From NCBI GenBank assembly GCA_947466535.1, contig CANIEV010000010.1, positions 1 to 44,305 of the forward strand: DNA of 44,305 bases, read 5' to 3'. The DNA comes from Betaproteobacteria bacterium (GTDB lineage: Bacteria; Pseudomonadota; Gammaproteobacteria; Burkholderiales; SG8-39). This document shows positions 1 to 8,544 of this stretch, in pieces; within the stretch, counting starts at the first letter, position 1; each line of letters starts with the position of its first letter. A program made the position numbers and the translations under genes. The notes under the pieces were generated by a model. The model saw nothing but the letters and a program-made list of their open reading frames with translations. It made no database searches and was not told the origin of the DNA.

Positions 1-243
1 GGTGTCGACGGTGCTGCCCTCCAGCTGCGCCGCAAGCACAAGGCAGCCGCGCACGATGTCGCCGTCCACGCGGACGGTACACGCGCCGCACACGCCGTGC
101 TCGCAGCCCACGTGGCTGCCGGTGAGGTCGAGTTCGTTGCGAAGGAAGTCGATCAGGTGGGTGCGCGCATCCACGGTGCGGGTGAGTGCGCGTCCGTTGA
201 CGGTGAGATTGACGGTGATTGCTTGTTCGAGCGGTGCGTTCAT
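1..243 (-). CDS. [2Fe-2S] small subunit of a molybdenum hydroxylase (CoxS type), partial
   Basis: This is the iron-sulfur subunit of a xanthine dehydrogenase/CO dehydrogenase-type molybdenum hydroxylase. It passes electrons from the molybdenum site to the FAD subunit. The ATG at 243 reads leftward and runs off the window after 81 codons. The plant-ferredoxin cluster motif is present: Cys47, Cys52, Cys55 and Cys67, spaced C-x4-C-x2-C-x11-C, with GCEHGVCGACTV around the first three. The C-terminal helical domain that binds the second cluster lies outside the window. It starts 34 bases after the FAD-subunit gene ends and is the last gene of the block visible here. The family call is firm; the substrate cannot be read from this subunit. 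Confidence 0.93.
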   Translation of the reverse strand, partial: MNAPLEQAITVNLTVNGRALTRTVDARTHLIDFLRNELDLTGSHVGCEHGVCGACTVRVDGDIVRGCLVLAAQLEGSTVDT

Positions 244-277
244 GGATCGTACCGTGGAGGAAATAGTGCTATGGGTT

Positions 278-1129
278 TTAGTGGGAGAACGCGGCAAGCG
301 CGCGTTCGGCGAGTACGGCTGCCATGTGCAGGCGGGTCTGCGGTCCGGCGTGCATGTCGGTCTGCGGATCGAGATCGGACTTGAGCGAAGCTTCGAGGAT
401 CGACCTGCGTTCTGCTGGGACCGCGGCGTCGAGCGCGGATTCGGCGTGCAGAGCACGCGCCGGTCGGTCGCCACAGCCGAAGTACACCAGGCGCAATTCG
501 CCGGGCTTCGGCCCGGGACGGCCGGCAATTGCGGCCAGACCGACGATCGCGTAGTCACCGTGGCGACGACTGAACTCGGCGAAGTGCGTCTTCGCGCCGG
601 CGGGTGTCGGGGCGATCTCGACACGGACGAGGATCTCGCCCGGTCCGATCGCGGTTTCGTACATGCCCTTGAAGAAGTCATCGGCCGCGACGCGCCGCTC
701 GCCCGTGCGGCCAGCGACTACGAGCGTCGCATTGAGCGCCACCATGCAGGCGGGCAGTTCCGCCGCCGGATCGGCAAGCGACAGGCTGCCGCCTAGCGTG
801 CCACGGTTGCGGATGGCGACATGCGCGATATTGGGCATCGCCTGCGCGAGCAAGGGCAGTCGGCGCGCGACGATGCCGCTGGACTCCACATCCGCATGGC
901 GGGAAAGCGCGCCGATTCGCACCACGCCCGACGCTTCGTCGATGAAGCGAAGTTCCTTGATGCGGCAAATGTCGATCAGCACGGCGGGCGAGGACAGGCG
1001 CAGCGCGAGCGAGGGCAGCAGGCTTTGGCCACCAGCGAGGATTCGCGCCTCCGGCCCGTGTTGGTCGAGCAGGTCGAAAACCTCGTCGAGCGATCTGGCC
1101 CGTGCGTAGGCGAAGGGAGCGGGTTTCAT
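278..1129 (-). CDS. FAD-binding medium subunit of a molybdenum hydroxylase (CoxM type)
   Basis: This is the flavin subunit (283 residues) that takes electrons from the [2Fe-2S] subunit in a CoxSML-type hydroxylase. The FAD-binding signatures are visible: AGGQSL at about residues 32-37 and TLGGSL near the middle, as in the CO dehydrogenase flavoprotein family. I chose the ATG at 1129 (MKPAPFAYAR) because an AGGAG lies about nine bases upstream. A longer reading to 1207 only adds residues that overlap the VOC gene. Length is normal for the family, about 280-300 residues. It lies 16 bases after the VOC gene and 34 bases before the [2Fe-2S] subunit. This places it in the same transcript as the two large subunits, although two unrelated genes separate them. 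Confidence 0.93.
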   Translation of the reverse strand: MKPAPFAYARARSLDEVFDLLDQHGPEARILAGGQSLLPSLALRLSSPAVLIDICRIKELRFIDEASGVVRIGALSRHADVESSGIVARRLPLLAQAMPNIAHVAIRNRGTLGGSLSLADPAAELPACMVALNATLVVAGRTGERRVAADDFFKGMYETAIGPGEILVRVEIAPTPAGAKTHFAEFSRRHGDYAIVGLAAIAGRPGPKPGELRLVYFGCGDRPARALHAESALDAAVPAERRSILEASLKSDLDPQTDMHAGPQTRLHMAAVLAERALAAFSH

Positions 1130-1145
1130 GTGTTTTGACTCCTGT

Positions 1146-1544
1146 TCAGGCCTTGGCGCCGACCCAGCCCTTGTGCGAGATGTCGAACACCACGCCGTTC
1201 GGATCACGGAACTTGCGCTCGAAATCCACGCCGCCTCCGCCCTTCAGTTCGCGGTGGAAGGTGCCTCCGTTGTCCTCGATCTTCTTGCTCATGCCCTCGA
1301 GGTCTTCAACGATGAAGCCCATGTGATGCAGCCCGACGAAGTCCTTGCCGCGTTCGTCGCCTGCGGCGTCATCGGTATGGAACTTTAGCAACGTGAGGTT
1401 GAATTCACCGTCGGAAAGCGAAAGACCGTCGCCGTAGGGCGTGGCGGCGTAGTTGACGCGCTTCATGCCGAAAGTGGTTTCGTAGAACTTTGCGGCGGGT
1501 TCGATTTCCGGTACCGAGATGGCGATATGGCGAAGCTTGGGCAT
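1146..1544 (-). CDS. VOC family protein (glyoxalase/dioxygenase superfamily)
   Basis: A 132-residue single-domain vicinal-oxygen-chelate protein. It begins MPKLRHIAISVPEIEPAAKF, the usual first beta-alpha unit with a possible metal-ligand His. The second half repeats the fold with GLHHMGFIVEDLEGM and ends in a strand containing FRDPNGVVFDI, where a Glu or similar ligand is expected. VOC proteins include glyoxalase I, methylmalonyl-CoA epimerase and ring-cleaving dioxygenases; this sequence does not allow a choice. The ATG at 1544 has AAGGAG upstream. The reading frame continues far beyond this start, but the upstream part overlaps the enolase-superfamily gene and is a shadow. Its position inside the hydroxylase operon suggests it acts on a pathway intermediate. 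Confidence 0.9.
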   Translation of the reverse strand: MPKLRHIAISVPEIEPAAKFYETTFGMKRVNYAATPYGDGLSLSDGEFNLTLLKFHTDDAAGDERGKDFVGLHHMGFIVEDLEGMSKKIEDNGGTFHRELKGGGGVDFERKFRDPNGVVFDISHKGWVGAKA

Positions 1545-1581
1545 GGTGCTCTCCTTTGGAGTGAAGCAATGCGGGAGTGAA

Positions 1582-2760
1582 TCAGTTCGGCGAGGACAGC
1601 GGTTGCAGGATCGCGTAAAGGTTCTTCTTTGCCTCGTAACCGGCGCCTTCGTGCGACGGGATGCTTGTCCTGCCGTCGCGGACAGCGGTGCCGTCCCAGA
1701 GCCCTCCATAGGGCAGGGAGGCGTCGGGTGCGGCCTCGTGCATGCCGAGGCCGAAGGCGGCCACGAGATGCGCGGCGAAGAGATGTCCGGCGTGCGGGAC
1801 GAATGCGGAATGGGCCCAGCCTGCGGCGCGGTATTCGCGCAGGATGCGTACGTACTCCGGCACGCCGTAGGCGAGAAGCACATCGACCTGCACCCGGTCA
1901 CGTTCCTTTTGCAGACCGCCATAGCGCAACAGGTTGCGAGCATCGTCGAAGGAAAACAGGTTCTCGCCGGTGGCAATCGGCAACCGGGCCTGAGATGCAT
2001 ACCGTCCGAGCGCCGCGTAGTCGAGTGCGGAGGCCGGCTCCTCGACCCAGGCGACATCGAGCTGCGTCATGCGATCGAGCCATGCGTCGGCGATCGATGC
2101 ATCCAGCCTGCCGTTCGCATCCACCGCGATCCTCCCGCCGAGCGCGCGCGAGGCGGCTTCCACGCGCGCGGCATCGTCGGCGATGTTGTTGCCGCCGAGT
2201 TTGATTTTTACGAGAGGATAACCGGCATCACCCGCGCGTTTCACTTCCGCCGCGAGCGCGTCGAGCACATCGCTCGTCCGTCCGGGCCGGTAATGGCCGC
2301 AGGAGCCGTAGAGCGAAATCTTGGGGGATGCACCTGTCGCGCAATCCGGGTAGTGATCCGCAAGACAGCGCCAGAGCGGCTTGCTCTCGAGCTTGGCTCG
2401 TGCGTCCCAAAGCGCGGCATCGAGCAGGCCGATCGCGCCGGGTCGCTCGCCGTGCCCGCCGTCCTTTTCGTTTGCCATCGCGGCGCGCCAGCACGCTTCC
2501 GGATCGATCAGTCCGTTGTCATCAAGCAGGCTGTCGGGGCTGGCGGCAAGCAGACGCGGGATGAAGCGTTCGCGGAGCAGGGCGCCCTTGCCGTAACGGC
2601 CGATCGAGTCGAAGGCGTAACCCGTGACCGGCATTCCATTCTGAACGCGGTCGGTGACGATCGCGAGCGCAGATGCCGTCATCGAGTCGAAGGCGATCGC
2701 GGCGTTACTCATCGCGGCGCCGATCGGCACGGTTACTTCGCGGATGGCGAGAATCTTCAT
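1582..2760 (-). CDS. Enolase-superfamily dehydratase, D-tartrate dehydratase-like
   Basis: A 392-residue member of the mandelate racemase/muconate lactonizing enzyme group. These enzymes remove the proton alpha to a carboxylate at a Mg2+ site. The C-terminal barrel has a K-x-K (Lys185, Lys187), metal ligands Asp214 (VDANGR), Glu240 (WVEEP) and Glu266 (ATGENLFS), and a catalytic-type His323 (VPHAGH). The stretch from ATGENLFS through DARNLLRYGG and the PYGG near the C-terminus resemble, from memory, the characterised D-tartrate dehydratase of Bradyrhizobium, which dehydrates a 2,3-dihydroxy acid to a 2-oxo acid. Its ATG overlaps the stop of the upstream large-subunit gene by four bases (ATGA), so translation is probably coupled. 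Dehydratase chemistry is likely; tartrate as the actual substrate is only a suggestion. Confidence 0.88.
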   Translation of the reverse strand: MKILAIREVTVPIGAAMSNAAIAFDSMTASALAIVTDRVQNGMPVTGYAFDSIGRYGKGALLRERFIPRLLAASPDSLLDDNGLIDPEACWRAAMANEKDGGHGERPGAIGLLDAALWDARAKLESKPLWRCLADHYPDCATGASPKISLYGSCGHYRPGRTSDVLDALAAEVKRAGDAGYPLVKIKLGGNNIADDAARVEAASRALGGRIAVDANGRLDASIADAWLDRMTQLDVAWVEEPASALDYAALGRYASQARLPIATGENLFSFDDARNLLRYGGLQKERDRVQVDVLLAYGVPEYVRILREYRAAGWAHSAFVPHAGHLFAAHLVAAFGLGMHEAAPDASLPYGGLWDGTAVRDGRTSIPSHEGAGYEAKKNLYAILQPLSSPN

Positions 2761-5117
2761 GGCACCTTGCGCAGCGCGCGCAGGATTCGTTCGGGGGTCA
2801 TCGGGAGCTCGCAGACTTCCGCACCGAGCGGTGCGAGCGCATCGTTCACCGCATTGGCGACCGCTGCTGCCGCCCCGACGACGCCGGCTTCGCCCACGCC
2901 CTTGCCGCCGAGCAGGGTGCCGGGCATGGGTGTCTCGATATGGCCGATCTCGATGTCGGGCATGTCGGCGGCCATCGGTACGAGGTAATCGGCCATGGTG
3001 GCAGAGAGAAGCTGTGCTTCGCTGTCGTAAAGGCATTCCTCGAACAGCGCCGCGCCTATGCCCTGCACTACACCGCCGCGAAGCTGCTCGTCGGCAAGCA
3101 GCGGGTTGACCACGCGGCCGCAATCCTCCACTACCCAGTGGCGAAGCAGGCGCACAAAGCCGGACTCGGGATCGACTTCGGCGAGGCTCGCCTGGATGCC
3201 GTTGGCGACGAGGAATGGACGCGGCGACGAATAGTGCCGCGTGACCATCGGATCGGTGGGCACATCGGTGGGGAGCACATGCTGTTTGTAATGCATCACG
3301 AAGCCGATTTCCGAGAGCGCCATTTCCCGGTCGGTGCCACGCACCCGCACCTTGCTGTCGACGAGTTCCAGGTCAGCGCTTGCGACTTCTAGCAGCGCGG
3401 ACCCGGCGGCGAGTATGCGTTCGCGCAAGGTTCCGGAGGCGAGAAGCGCGGCTTCGCCACCGATGGCCATGCCGCGCGATGCGTAGCTGCCGCCGCCCAT
3501 CGGCGTGACCGCGGTGTCGCCGTGGATGATGCGCACCGCATCAAAGGGCACGCTTAGTGTCTGTGCAATCAGCTGGGCCAGACCAACTTCAAGGCCCTGG
3601 CCCTGGAACTGTGCGCTGGTGACGCAGGTGACCGTGCCGGTGGGCTCAAGGCGCACGCTGCAACCGTCGCTTGCGGCGATCGCGATGCCCGAGGTGCCGT
3701 AGAACATCGGGCCTGTGGCGGTGGCTTCGAGGAAACTCGCAAAGCCGATGCCGAGATGGCGACCCTGCTTGAGGGCTTCGGATTGTTCGGCTCGCAGCCT
3801 CGGGTAGTCCATGAGCGCGAGCAGCTTGTCCAGGCACTCCGTCTGCGTGAGCTCGCCGCCCAGGTCGACGCCACTGGGCGTGATGTTTCCGGCACGTGCG
3901 GCGCTGCGGTAGTTGCGCCGCCGGAACTCGGCGGGGTCCATGCCGATCTTGCGCGCGGCGGCATCCACCAGCATCTCGGTCACCGCGCAGCCCACCGGCT
4001 GGCCGACGCCTCGATACGAGCCGACGTGAGGTTTGTTTTGAAACGCGATTCGCAGATGCGCTTCGTACGCGGGAGCGGCATAGGGGGCTCCGACGTTGTT
4101 GACCGCCTGCATGCCCTCGAGCACGCTCGCGCGCGGGTAGATCGAGAAGGCACCCGCTTCCATCAGGTCATCGGTGGTGAAGCCGAGCATGTCACCGTTG
4201 GCGTCGAAAGCGATGGCTGCGTCGGCCTGGTGCGCGCGCGCATGGTTGTCGCTGGCAAAGGCTTCGAGCCGGTCGCAGACGAATTTCACGGGTCGCCCGA
4301 GAAGAATCGCGGCGGCGCACACCGACATTTCATCGTCGTAGGCATGCAGCTTGATGCCGAACCCGCCGCCCACATCGGGGACTATGACGCGCACCCGGTT
4401 CTCGTCCAGCCCGAGTTGCGTCGCGAGGATGTCGCGCATCTGGTGCGGGACCTGCGTTGATGCATGGACCGTGAGATTGCGCTGCGTCGGATCGAATTCG
4501 GCCACGACCGTGCGCGCCTCAAGCGGCACACCGGTGTGTCTCGGAAACCGGAGTTGCCGGCGCACCACATGCGCCGCCGCGGCGAAGGCCGCCTGCGGGT
4601 CGCCCGCACTCATGCGGTGTTCAAACAGCATGTTGCTGTCCAGCGTCGGGTGCAGCACCGGCGCGTCTTCGGCGAGTGCATCGAGGCCGTTGGCAAGCGC
4701 TGGCAGAGATTCCCATTCGACTTCTATCAGTGCGACCGCGTCTTCGGCGACGGCGCGCGATTCTGCGATGACGATCGCCACCGGTTGCCCTTGCCAGAGA
4801 GCGCGTTCATGGGCGAGCGGTGCCTGCGGCGCGGAGCGGTGCGCCGGGGCCAGCCGAAATGTGGTGGTCCAGGGTTTGCACACCGCGAGCAGGTCCTTGG
4901 CCTGATAGACAGCGGTGACGCCCGGCAGCGAGCGCGCCTGACGCAGATCGACCGAAACGATACGCGCATGCGCATGCGGGCTTCGCAGAAAGGCGGCGTG
5001 CAGCAGACCGGGGATGCGCAGATCGTCGGTGTAGCGTCCGCGCCCTGCGGCGAGCTGGCGCGCCTTGGGTCGTGCGATGGAAGAGCCTATCAGGCTGGCG
5101 GAGTCGGAAGTGGACAT
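2757..5117 (-). CDS. Molybdopterin-binding large subunit of a molybdenum hydroxylase, copy B
   Basis: The catalytic large subunit (786 residues) of a xanthine dehydrogenase-family enzyme, which carries the molybdenum cofactor and hydroxylates the substrate. It starts with the family N-terminus (IGSSIARPKARQLAAGRGRY). Molybdopterin-binding stretches follow: DVGGGFGIK near residue 250, SYRGVGQP near 370 and FQGQGLEVGLAQ in the middle. Near the C-terminus GVGEAG carries the Glu expected to be the catalytic base. It lacks the AYRCSFR loop of true CO dehydrogenases. It is a near-copy of the gene just upstream (stop at 5122, four bases away): same length, with 13 differences in the last 107 residues. 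Its stop overlaps the enolase-family start. Only one FAD and one [2Fe-2S] subunit are visible, so the two copies probably share them. Substrate unknown. Confidence 0.95.
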   Translation of the reverse strand: MSTSDSASLIGSSIARPKARQLAAGRGRYTDDLRIPGLLHAAFLRSPHAHARIVSVDLRQARSLPGVTAVYQAKDLLAVCKPWTTTFRLAPAHRSAPQAPLAHERALWQGQPVAIVIAESRAVAEDAVALIEVEWESLPALANGLDALAEDAPVLHPTLDSNMLFEHRMSAGDPQAAFAAAAHVVRRQLRFPRHTGVPLEARTVVAEFDPTQRNLTVHASTQVPHQMRDILATQLGLDENRVRVIVPDVGGGFGIKLHAYDDEMSVCAAAILLGRPVKFVCDRLEAFASDNHARAHQADAAIAFDANGDMLGFTTDDLMEAGAFSIYPRASVLEGMQAVNNVGAPYAAPAYEAHLRIAFQNKPHVGSYRGVGQPVGCAVTEMLVDAAARKIGMDPAEFRRRNYRSAARAGNITPSGVDLGGELTQTECLDKLLALMDYPRLRAEQSEALKQGRHLGIGFASFLEATATGPMFYGTSGIAIAASDGCSVRLEPTGTVTCVTSAQFQGQGLEVGLAQLIAQTLSVPFDAVRIIHGDTAVTPMGGGSYASRGMAIGGEAALLASGTLRERILAAGSALLEVASADLELVDSKVRVRGTDREMALSEIGFVMHYKQHVLPTDVPTDPMVTRHYSSPRPFLVANGIQASLAEVDPESGFVRLLRHWVVEDCGRVVNPLLADEQLRGGVVQGIGAALFEECLYDSEAQLLSATMADYLVPMAADMPDIEIGHIETPMPGTLLGGKGVGEAGVVGAAAAVANAVNDALAPLGAEVCELPMTPERILRALRKVP

Positions 5118-5121
5118 GGAG

Positions 5122-7482
5122 TCAGGGTACTTTGCGAAGGGCTCGAAGAATGCGCTCGGGGGTCATCGGAAGCTCGCAGACCTCGGCGGCAAAGGGTGCA
5201 AGCGCGTCATTCACCGCATTCGCAACCGAGGCGGCCGCACCGACGATGCCGGCCTCGCCCACGCCCTTGCCGCCAAGCAGCGTGTCGGTCACCGGTGTCT
5301 CGACGTGTCCGATCTCGATGTCGGGCATGTCGGCGGCCATTGGCACGAGGTAATCGGCCATGGTCGCGGCGAGCAGCTGGCCTTCGGTGTCATAGGTGCA
5401 TTCCTCGAACAGCGCCGCGCCGATGCCCTGGATCACGCCGCCGCGGAGTTGCTCGTCGGCGAGCAGCGGATTGATGACGCGGCCGCAGTCCTCGACCAGC
5501 CAGTGGCGCAGGAGGCGCACAAAGCCGGACTCGGGATCCACCTCGGCAAGGCTCGCCTGGATGCCGTTGGCGATGAAGTAGGGTCGCTTGGGCGTGTAGT
5601 GTCGCGTGACCATTGGATCGGTCGCAGCACCCGCGGGGAGCACATGCTGGCTGTAATGCATAGTGAAGCCGACTTCCGACAACGGCATCCCCTTGTCGGT
5701 GCCGCGCACCCGCACGCGGCTGTCGCGGAGCTCAAGATCCTCGACCGACACTTCGAGCAATGCGGCGCCGGCCGCGAGTATGCGCTCACGCAACTCGCCC
5801 GATGCCATGAGCGCGGCCTCGCCGCCGACCGACAGGCCGCGCGAGGCCCAGGTGCCGCCGCCCATCGGGGTGACCGCGGTGTCGCCGTGGATGATGCGCA
5901 CCGCATCAACCGGCACGCCGAGCGTCTGGGCGATCAACTGCGACAGCGCGACCTCCACGCCCTGTCCCTGGAACTGGGTGCTGGTGATGCAGGTGACCGA
6001 GCCGGTCGGCTCGAGTCGCACGCTGCAGCCGTCGCTCGCGGCGATCGACACGCCGGAGGCGCTGTAGAACATTGGCCCGGGCGCGGATTGTTCAATGAAG
6101 GTGGCAAAGCCTATGCCGAGATACCGGCCCTGTTTGCGTGCTTCGGCCTGCTCGGCGCGAAGCGCGGAGTAGTCCATCATAGCGAGCAGCTTGTCGAGGC
6201 AGGCGTCGAAGCTGAGTTCGCCGCCCATGTCGATGCCGCCGGGCGACTTGTTGCCCGAGCGCGCCGCGCTGCGGTGATTGCGGCGGCGAAATTCCGCCGG
6301 GTCCATCCCGATCTTGCGTGCCGCCGCTTCCACCAGTATTTCGGTGACCGCGCAGGCCACCGGCTGGCCCACACCGCGATAGGAGGCGACATGCGGCTTG
6401 TTCTGGAACGCCACCCGCAGGCGCGCGCGGAAACCGGGAGCGGCGTAGGGCGCGCCGACATTGACGATCGCCTGCAGGCCCTCGAGCGCGCTCGAACGCG
6501 GGTAGGCGGAGAACGCCCCCGCTTCCATCAGGTCGTCGGTGGAGAAGGCAAGCATGTTGCCCTGCGCGTCGACCGCGATCGCCGCATCGGCCTCGTGCCC
6601 GCGGGAATGGTTGTCGCTTGCGAAGGCCTCCAGCCGGTCGCAGACGAATTTCACCGGGCGCCCGAGCAGCACACTCGCGGCGCAGACGGACATTTCGTCG
6701 TCGTAGGTGTGCAGCTTGATGCCAAAGCCGCCGCCCACGTCGGGAACCACCACTCGCACGCGACTCTCGTCGAGCCCGAGCTGGCGCGCGAGGACATCGC
6801 GTAACTGGTGCGGCACCTGCGTCGAGGCGTGCACGGTGAGCAATTGCTGGGTCGGGTCGAATTCGGCCACGACGGTGCGTGTCTCCAGTGGCACGCCGGT
6901 GTGGCGCGGGAAACGCAACTGCCTGCGCACGACATGCGCCGCGCCTGCGAAGGCCGCATCAGGGTCGCCGACGCTCATGGTGTGTTCGAACAGGACGTTG
7001 CTGCCCAGTTCGGGGTGCAGAGGTGCGGTGCCTGGCGCGAGCGCCTCGCGGCCGCGGGCAAGCGCGGTAAGCGGATACCATTCAACCTCGATCAGGGCGA
7101 CCGCGTCCTCGGCAATCGCCCGCGACTCGGCCACGACGAGCGCCACTGGTTGCCCCTGCCAGAGGGCGCGTTCATGCGCGAGCGGTGGCTGCGGGGCGGT
7201 GCGATGGCCCGGAATCATGTTGAACACGGTGGTCCAGGGCTTGCACACGGCGAGCAGGTCGCTCGCCTGGTAGACCGCGACCACGCCGGGCAGCGCCCGT
7301 GCCGGCGCAAGGTCGACCGAGACGATGCGCGCATGCGCGTGCGGGCTGCGCAGGAAAGCCGAGTGGAGCAGGCCGGGGATGCGCAGGTCGTCGGTATAGC
7401 GGCCGCGTCCTGCGGCGAGCTGGCGCGCCTTGGGCCGGGGAATGGATGCACCGATCAGGCTGCCGGAGTCGGAAGTGGTCAT
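5122..7482 (-). CDS. Molybdopterin-binding large subunit of a molybdenum hydroxylase, copy A
   Basis: The first of two tandem large subunits (786 residues), xanthine dehydrogenase/CoxL superfamily. Visible motifs are GGGFG at residues 250-254, SYRGVGQP at about 367-374, FQGQGVEVALSQ, and GVGEAG with Glu743 as the expected catalytic base. The usual RPE in the loop after YRGxG is replaced here by QPV/QPA in both copies, which hints at a substrate group away from classical xanthine oxidation. The ATG at 7482 has no strong Shine-Dalgarno sequence but matches the copy B N-terminus residue for residue at the start of the conserved region. A 77-base gap separates it from the second dctP gene upstream. 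Export is not expected because there is no signal peptide. Confidence 0.95.
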   Translation of the reverse strand: MTTSDSGSLIGASIPRPKARQLAAGRGRYTDDLRIPGLLHSAFLRSPHAHARIVSVDLAPARALPGVVAVYQASDLLAVCKPWTTVFNMIPGHRTAPQPPLAHERALWQGQPVALVVAESRAIAEDAVALIEVEWYPLTALARGREALAPGTAPLHPELGSNVLFEHTMSVGDPDAAFAGAAHVVRRQLRFPRHTGVPLETRTVVAEFDPTQQLLTVHASTQVPHQLRDVLARQLGLDESRVRVVVPDVGGGFGIKLHTYDDEMSVCAASVLLGRPVKFVCDRLEAFASDNHSRGHEADAAIAVDAQGNMLAFSTDDLMEAGAFSAYPRSSALEGLQAIVNVGAPYAAPGFRARLRVAFQNKPHVASYRGVGQPVACAVTEILVEAAARKIGMDPAEFRRRNHRSAARSGNKSPGGIDMGGELSFDACLDKLLAMMDYSALRAEQAEARKQGRYLGIGFATFIEQSAPGPMFYSASGVSIAASDGCSVRLEPTGSVTCITSTQFQGQGVEVALSQLIAQTLGVPVDAVRIIHGDTAVTPMGGGTWASRGLSVGGEAALMASGELRERILAAGAALLEVSVEDLELRDSRVRVRGTDKGMPLSEVGFTMHYSQHVLPAGAATDPMVTRHYTPKRPYFIANGIQASLAEVDPESGFVRLLRHWLVEDCGRVINPLLADEQLRGGVIQGIGAALFEECTYDTEGQLLAATMADYLVPMAADMPDIEIGHVETPVTDTLLGGKGVGEAGIVGAAASVANAVNDALAPFAAEVCELPMTPERILRALRKVP

Positions 7483-7559
7483 GGATGTGTACTGCAGGGA
7501 CCTGCGACGGGTGATAGGGGCGCACCGGGAGGAAACCCGTGCGCGCCCCGGCTTGCGCG

Positions 7560-8519
7560 TTACTTGTCGAACACCGCGCGAAGTGCCTTGGTCTGCTCCG
7601 GCGCGCGCTTGCTCATTTCGCTCCAGTACGCGTCATAGGCCTGTTTGCGGTACTCGGGACCCATGTTGACCGTCTGGATGCCGGCTTCGGCCTGGCGCTT
7701 GAGTTCCAAGCCGACCTTTTCGCTCACCCACTTCGTGTTGTCCTCGTCGAGCCACTCGCTCGACTTGTTGAGCACGTTGCGTTGCGCATCGGTGAGCGAT
7801 GCCCACTTCTTGCCGTTGACCAGCACGTTGACGATCACGGTGTAGAAGCCCGGGTCGATGCGGTATTTGGTGTGCTTCGCCCAGCCGAGGTCGAAGATGC
7901 CAAGGGCCGGCCAGCCGTAGCCGTCCACCACGCCGCGCTCGAGCGCGGTCTGCACTTCGCCCGGGGCGGTGTTGACCAGCGCGGCGCCGAGGGTGGTGAA
8001 GAAGGGCGTGAAGTTCGGCGTGGTGCGAAGCTTGAGCGCCTTGATGTCCGCGGTCTTGCTCACCGGCTTGAGCGTGTAGGCGTGGAACTGCACGCCATCG
8101 CCGTAGGCGCCAAGGAGATGCACGCCGCCGAAACGCTCGGCAGTGGCTTTTTGAAGCGCTGTCCACGCGCCGGATTTTTTCTGCTGGATGGTGGAGATTG
8201 TGGCGAGGATCTGTGCGTCCGCCTCGGGCATCACGTTGGTGTAATAGGCGGGCGGGACGCAGGCCATGTCGAGCACGCCTGTGCGTACCGCATTGCCCTG
8301 TTCGAACGAAGGCACCGCCTCGGGGCCGCCGACGAGGCGCATCTGCACCTGGCCCTTGCCTTCGGCGTTGACATGCGCGATGAAGCGGCTGCACATCTCG
8401 CCAAAGGTCGTGTTCTGCGGGACGAACACGGCGGTGCGCATTGTGACTTCCTGGGCGGAGGCAGCGCCGGAGACGGCGAACAGTGCGGCGAGGGCGGTAC
8501 TGCGTGCAACGTGTTTCAT
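7560..8519 (-). CDS. TRAP transporter solute-binding protein, DctP family (second copy)
   Basis: A periplasmic binding protein of 319 residues for a tripartite ATP-independent periplasmic transporter. These usually capture organic acids, including aromatic acids. A Sec signal peptide is clear: MKHVARSTALAALF followed by a small-residue cleavage region ending AASAQE. The family core TAPGEVQTALERGVVDGYGWP is recognisable, and the LRTTP stretch carries the Arg that usually pairs with the substrate carboxylate. The ATG at 8519 has AGGAG upstream; an extension to 8561 would overlap the dioxygenase beta gene. There are no dctQ/dctM genes beside it; the only membrane pair is at 16.4-18.3 kb. It may therefore share that pair with the first binding protein or serve as an extra sensor. 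Confidence 0.94.
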   Translation of the reverse strand: MKHVARSTALAALFAVSGAASAQEVTMRTAVFVPQNTTFGEMCSRFIAHVNAEGKGQVQMRLVGGPEAVPSFEQGNAVRTGVLDMACVPPAYYTNVMPEADAQILATISTIQQKKSGAWTALQKATAERFGGVHLLGAYGDGVQFHAYTLKPVSKTADIKALKLRTTPNFTPFFTTLGAALVNTAPGEVQTALERGVVDGYGWPALGIFDLGWAKHTKYRIDPGFYTVIVNVLVNGKKWASLTDAQRNVLNKSSEWLDEDNTKWVSEKVGLELKRQAEAGIQTVNMGPEYRKQAYDAYWSEMSKRAPEQTKALRAVFDK

Positions 8520-8544
8520 GGACACTCCTTGTGGGTGGTCAAGT

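Noticed and set aside
1519-2988. Long plus-strand open frame (489 codons) across the enolase-family gene
   Set aside because: It is antisense to genes with complete catalytic motifs and has no family features; long antisense frames are expected in GC-rich DNA.
5065-6804. Plus-strand open frame of 579 codons opposite the hydroxylase large subunit
   Set aside because: Antisense to a motif-complete gene, rich in Arg/His/Gly shadows, and a similar shadow exists opposite the tandem copy.
2757-7482. Aerobic CO dehydrogenase (CoxL)
   Set aside because: The AYRCSFR active-site loop of true CO dehydrogenases is missing in both large subunits; only the superfamily call is supported.
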